From Pseudomonadota bacterium (GTDB lineage: Bacteria > Pseudomonadota > Gammaproteobacteria > Steroidobacterales > Steroidobacteraceae), in NCBI GenBank assembly GCA_023391335.1, contig JAEWBG010000078.1, positions 1-15,427 of the forward strand: a stretch of DNA of 15,427 nucleotides, given 5' to 3'. Made by a program: the position numbers and the translations under genes. The notes below the pieces were generated by a model. That model saw only the letters and a program-made list of their open reading frames with translations. It had not been told where the DNA came from and did not search any database. Positions 14,805-15,427 of this stretch are shown here, piece by piece; within the stretch, counting starts at the first letter, position 1, and each line of letters begins with the position of its first letter.

Positions 14805-14846
14805 TTGCGGATTTCGGATTGCGGATTGCGAGTTTAGGAGTTACGA
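14805..14846. repeat. Heptanucleotide repeat tract (TTGCGGA family)
   Basis: Consecutive 7-nt units TTGCGGA, TTTCGGA, TTGCGGA, TTGCGAG run from 14805 to 14832. Two more degenerate units (TTTAGGA, GTTACGA) keep the phase to 14846. It is the third distinct heptad tract in the window. No coding role was seen. Confidence 0.8.
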
Positions 14847-15000
14847 GCAAGACGATCCGTAGCCGAGCGACCCCGCAAGTCTCGAGCTCCCTGCTGCTAC
14901 ATATCGGTTCACAAACATCCGTTGATGCAGGCTCGCCCCGTGCACCCCAGCGCATAACCGCCTCACTCGAGGCTATTCCAGCACCTCTCTCCCTTTCTGG

Positions 15001-15151
15001 ATCTCCCCTTTTGGACAATCTCCCCTTTTGGACACCCAACAATCTCCCCTTTTGGACACCCAACGATTCGCTATGCCTCTGGACATGCCGCTCCCGTCCC
15101 TCGTAGCTCGCTCTCCCGTTCCTGCGCTCTTCCGTTTCTGGACATCCAACG
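15001..15151. repeat. Short direct repeats upstream of the transposase
   Basis: ATCTCCCCTTTTGGACA occurs three times (15001-15017, 15018-15034, 15042-15058). The second and third copies are each followed by CCCAAC, giving a 24-nt period. A diverged copy lies at about 15127-15151 (TTTCTGGACATCCAAC core). The cluster ends about 65 nt before the transposase start and could be related to its target sites. Confidence 0.8.
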
Positions 15152-15215
15152 AATTAGTCCGCAAACGTCGAGATAGTCGCGATCCACAAACATTCCCGGT
15201 GCGTACGCTCCCTCC

Positions 15216-15427
15216 ATGGGCTACGCACGCAAGCACCTGATCTCTCTTCAAGACACGCCGTACTACCACGTCGTCTCCCGTTGCGTGCGGCGGGCCTGGC
15301 TGTGGGGTCAGGATGAGTTCGCCGGGCGTGATTACTCCCACCGCAAGCAATGGGTCATCGATCGAATAGCGGAGTTATCGAGCATCTTTGCCATCGAGAT
15401 CTGCGCCTACGCGGTGATGTCCAACCA
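15216..15427 (+). CDS. IS200/REP-associated tyrosine transposase (Y1 family), truncated by window end
   Basis: The first 70 residues of a Y1-type transposase are present. The frame opens MGYARKHLISLQDTPYYHVV, then SRCVRRAWLWGQDE (21-34), and reaches ICAYAVMSN, just before the expected HUH metal-binding motif (SNHYH-like) beyond the edge. This N terminus is typical of REP-associated tyrosine transposases, which nick and join single-stranded DNA at hairpin repeats. The catalytic Tyr and HUH residues are out of view, so integrity cannot be judged. The repeats just upstream fit an element family that keeps short sequences nearby. The start at 15216 was chosen because it leaves the normal family N terminus; no ribosome site is evident. 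Confidence 0.85.
   Translation, partial: MGYARKHLISLQDTPYYHVVSRCVRRAWLWGQDEFAGRDYSHRKQWVIDRIAELSSIFAIEICAYAVMSN

Larger units (their letters stand above)
14646..15215. other. Non-coding region with repeats before the transposase
   Basis: This 570-nt stretch has no supported gene. It holds the GlxA promoter at its left end, a heptad tract (14805-14846) and a 17/24-bp repeat cluster (15001-15151), both listed separately. The rest appears featureless. Confidence 0.7.

Noticed and set aside
15001..15151. CRISPR array
   Set aside because: Copies are nearly contiguous (17- and 24-nt period), with no unique spacers of 30-40 nt and no cas gene.

Overview
The window looks like chromosomal DNA from a Gram-negative gammaproteobacterium. 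The grounds are an outer-membrane beta-barrel protein ending in Phe, periplasmic signal peptides, a GlxA-type regulator, an IS200/REP-type transposase, moderately high G+C by eye, and short heptanucleotide repeats between genes. A Xanthomonadales/Nevskiales/Steroidobacter-like placement would fit, but this is inference. No rRNA, tRNA or CRISPR array was seen.

Layout. 1-84 is a heptanucleotide repeat tract. 128-1292 holds a diacylglycerol kinase (dgkA, +) converging on a periplasmic PAP2-family phosphatase (-). 1355-3890 is a two-gene minus-strand operon: a membrane-anchored N-acetylmuramoyl-L-alanine amidase-like protein, then, 4 nt later, a divergent MreB/FtsA-like actin-family ATPase, closed by a strong hairpin terminator. 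This is the most unusual module here: a cytoplasmic actin-like protein coupled to a cell-wall enzyme that spans the inner membrane. 4162-5978 (+) encodes two overlapping flavin split-barrel proteins, the second fused to a GAF domain and a probable winged-helix output domain. 6235-6951 (-) is a hemerythrin-like di-iron protein. 7229-9245 (-) pairs undecaprenyl-diphosphatase (uppP) with a dicarboxylate/glutamate-type symporter.

9766-12942 (+) is a compact cluster: an outer-membrane porin-like protein, a 140-residue PstS-like periplasmic binding protein, and a methyl-accepting chemotaxis protein. The order suggests outer-membrane entry, periplasmic capture and chemosensory output for one ligand. 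12961-14645 (-) is a GlxA-type DJ-1/AraC regulator overlapping a DJ-1/isonitrile-hydratase-like enzyme. 14646-15215 carries heptads and a 17/24-bp repeat cluster just before a truncated IS200/REP-associated tyrosine transposase that runs off the right edge.

Several genes act on the cell envelope (dgkA, PAP2, amidase, uppP, porin). The actin/amidase operon and the porin/PstS-like/MCP cluster are the best candidates for under-described systems. Three unrelated heptanucleotide tracts in non-coding or gene-end DNA form a second theme.
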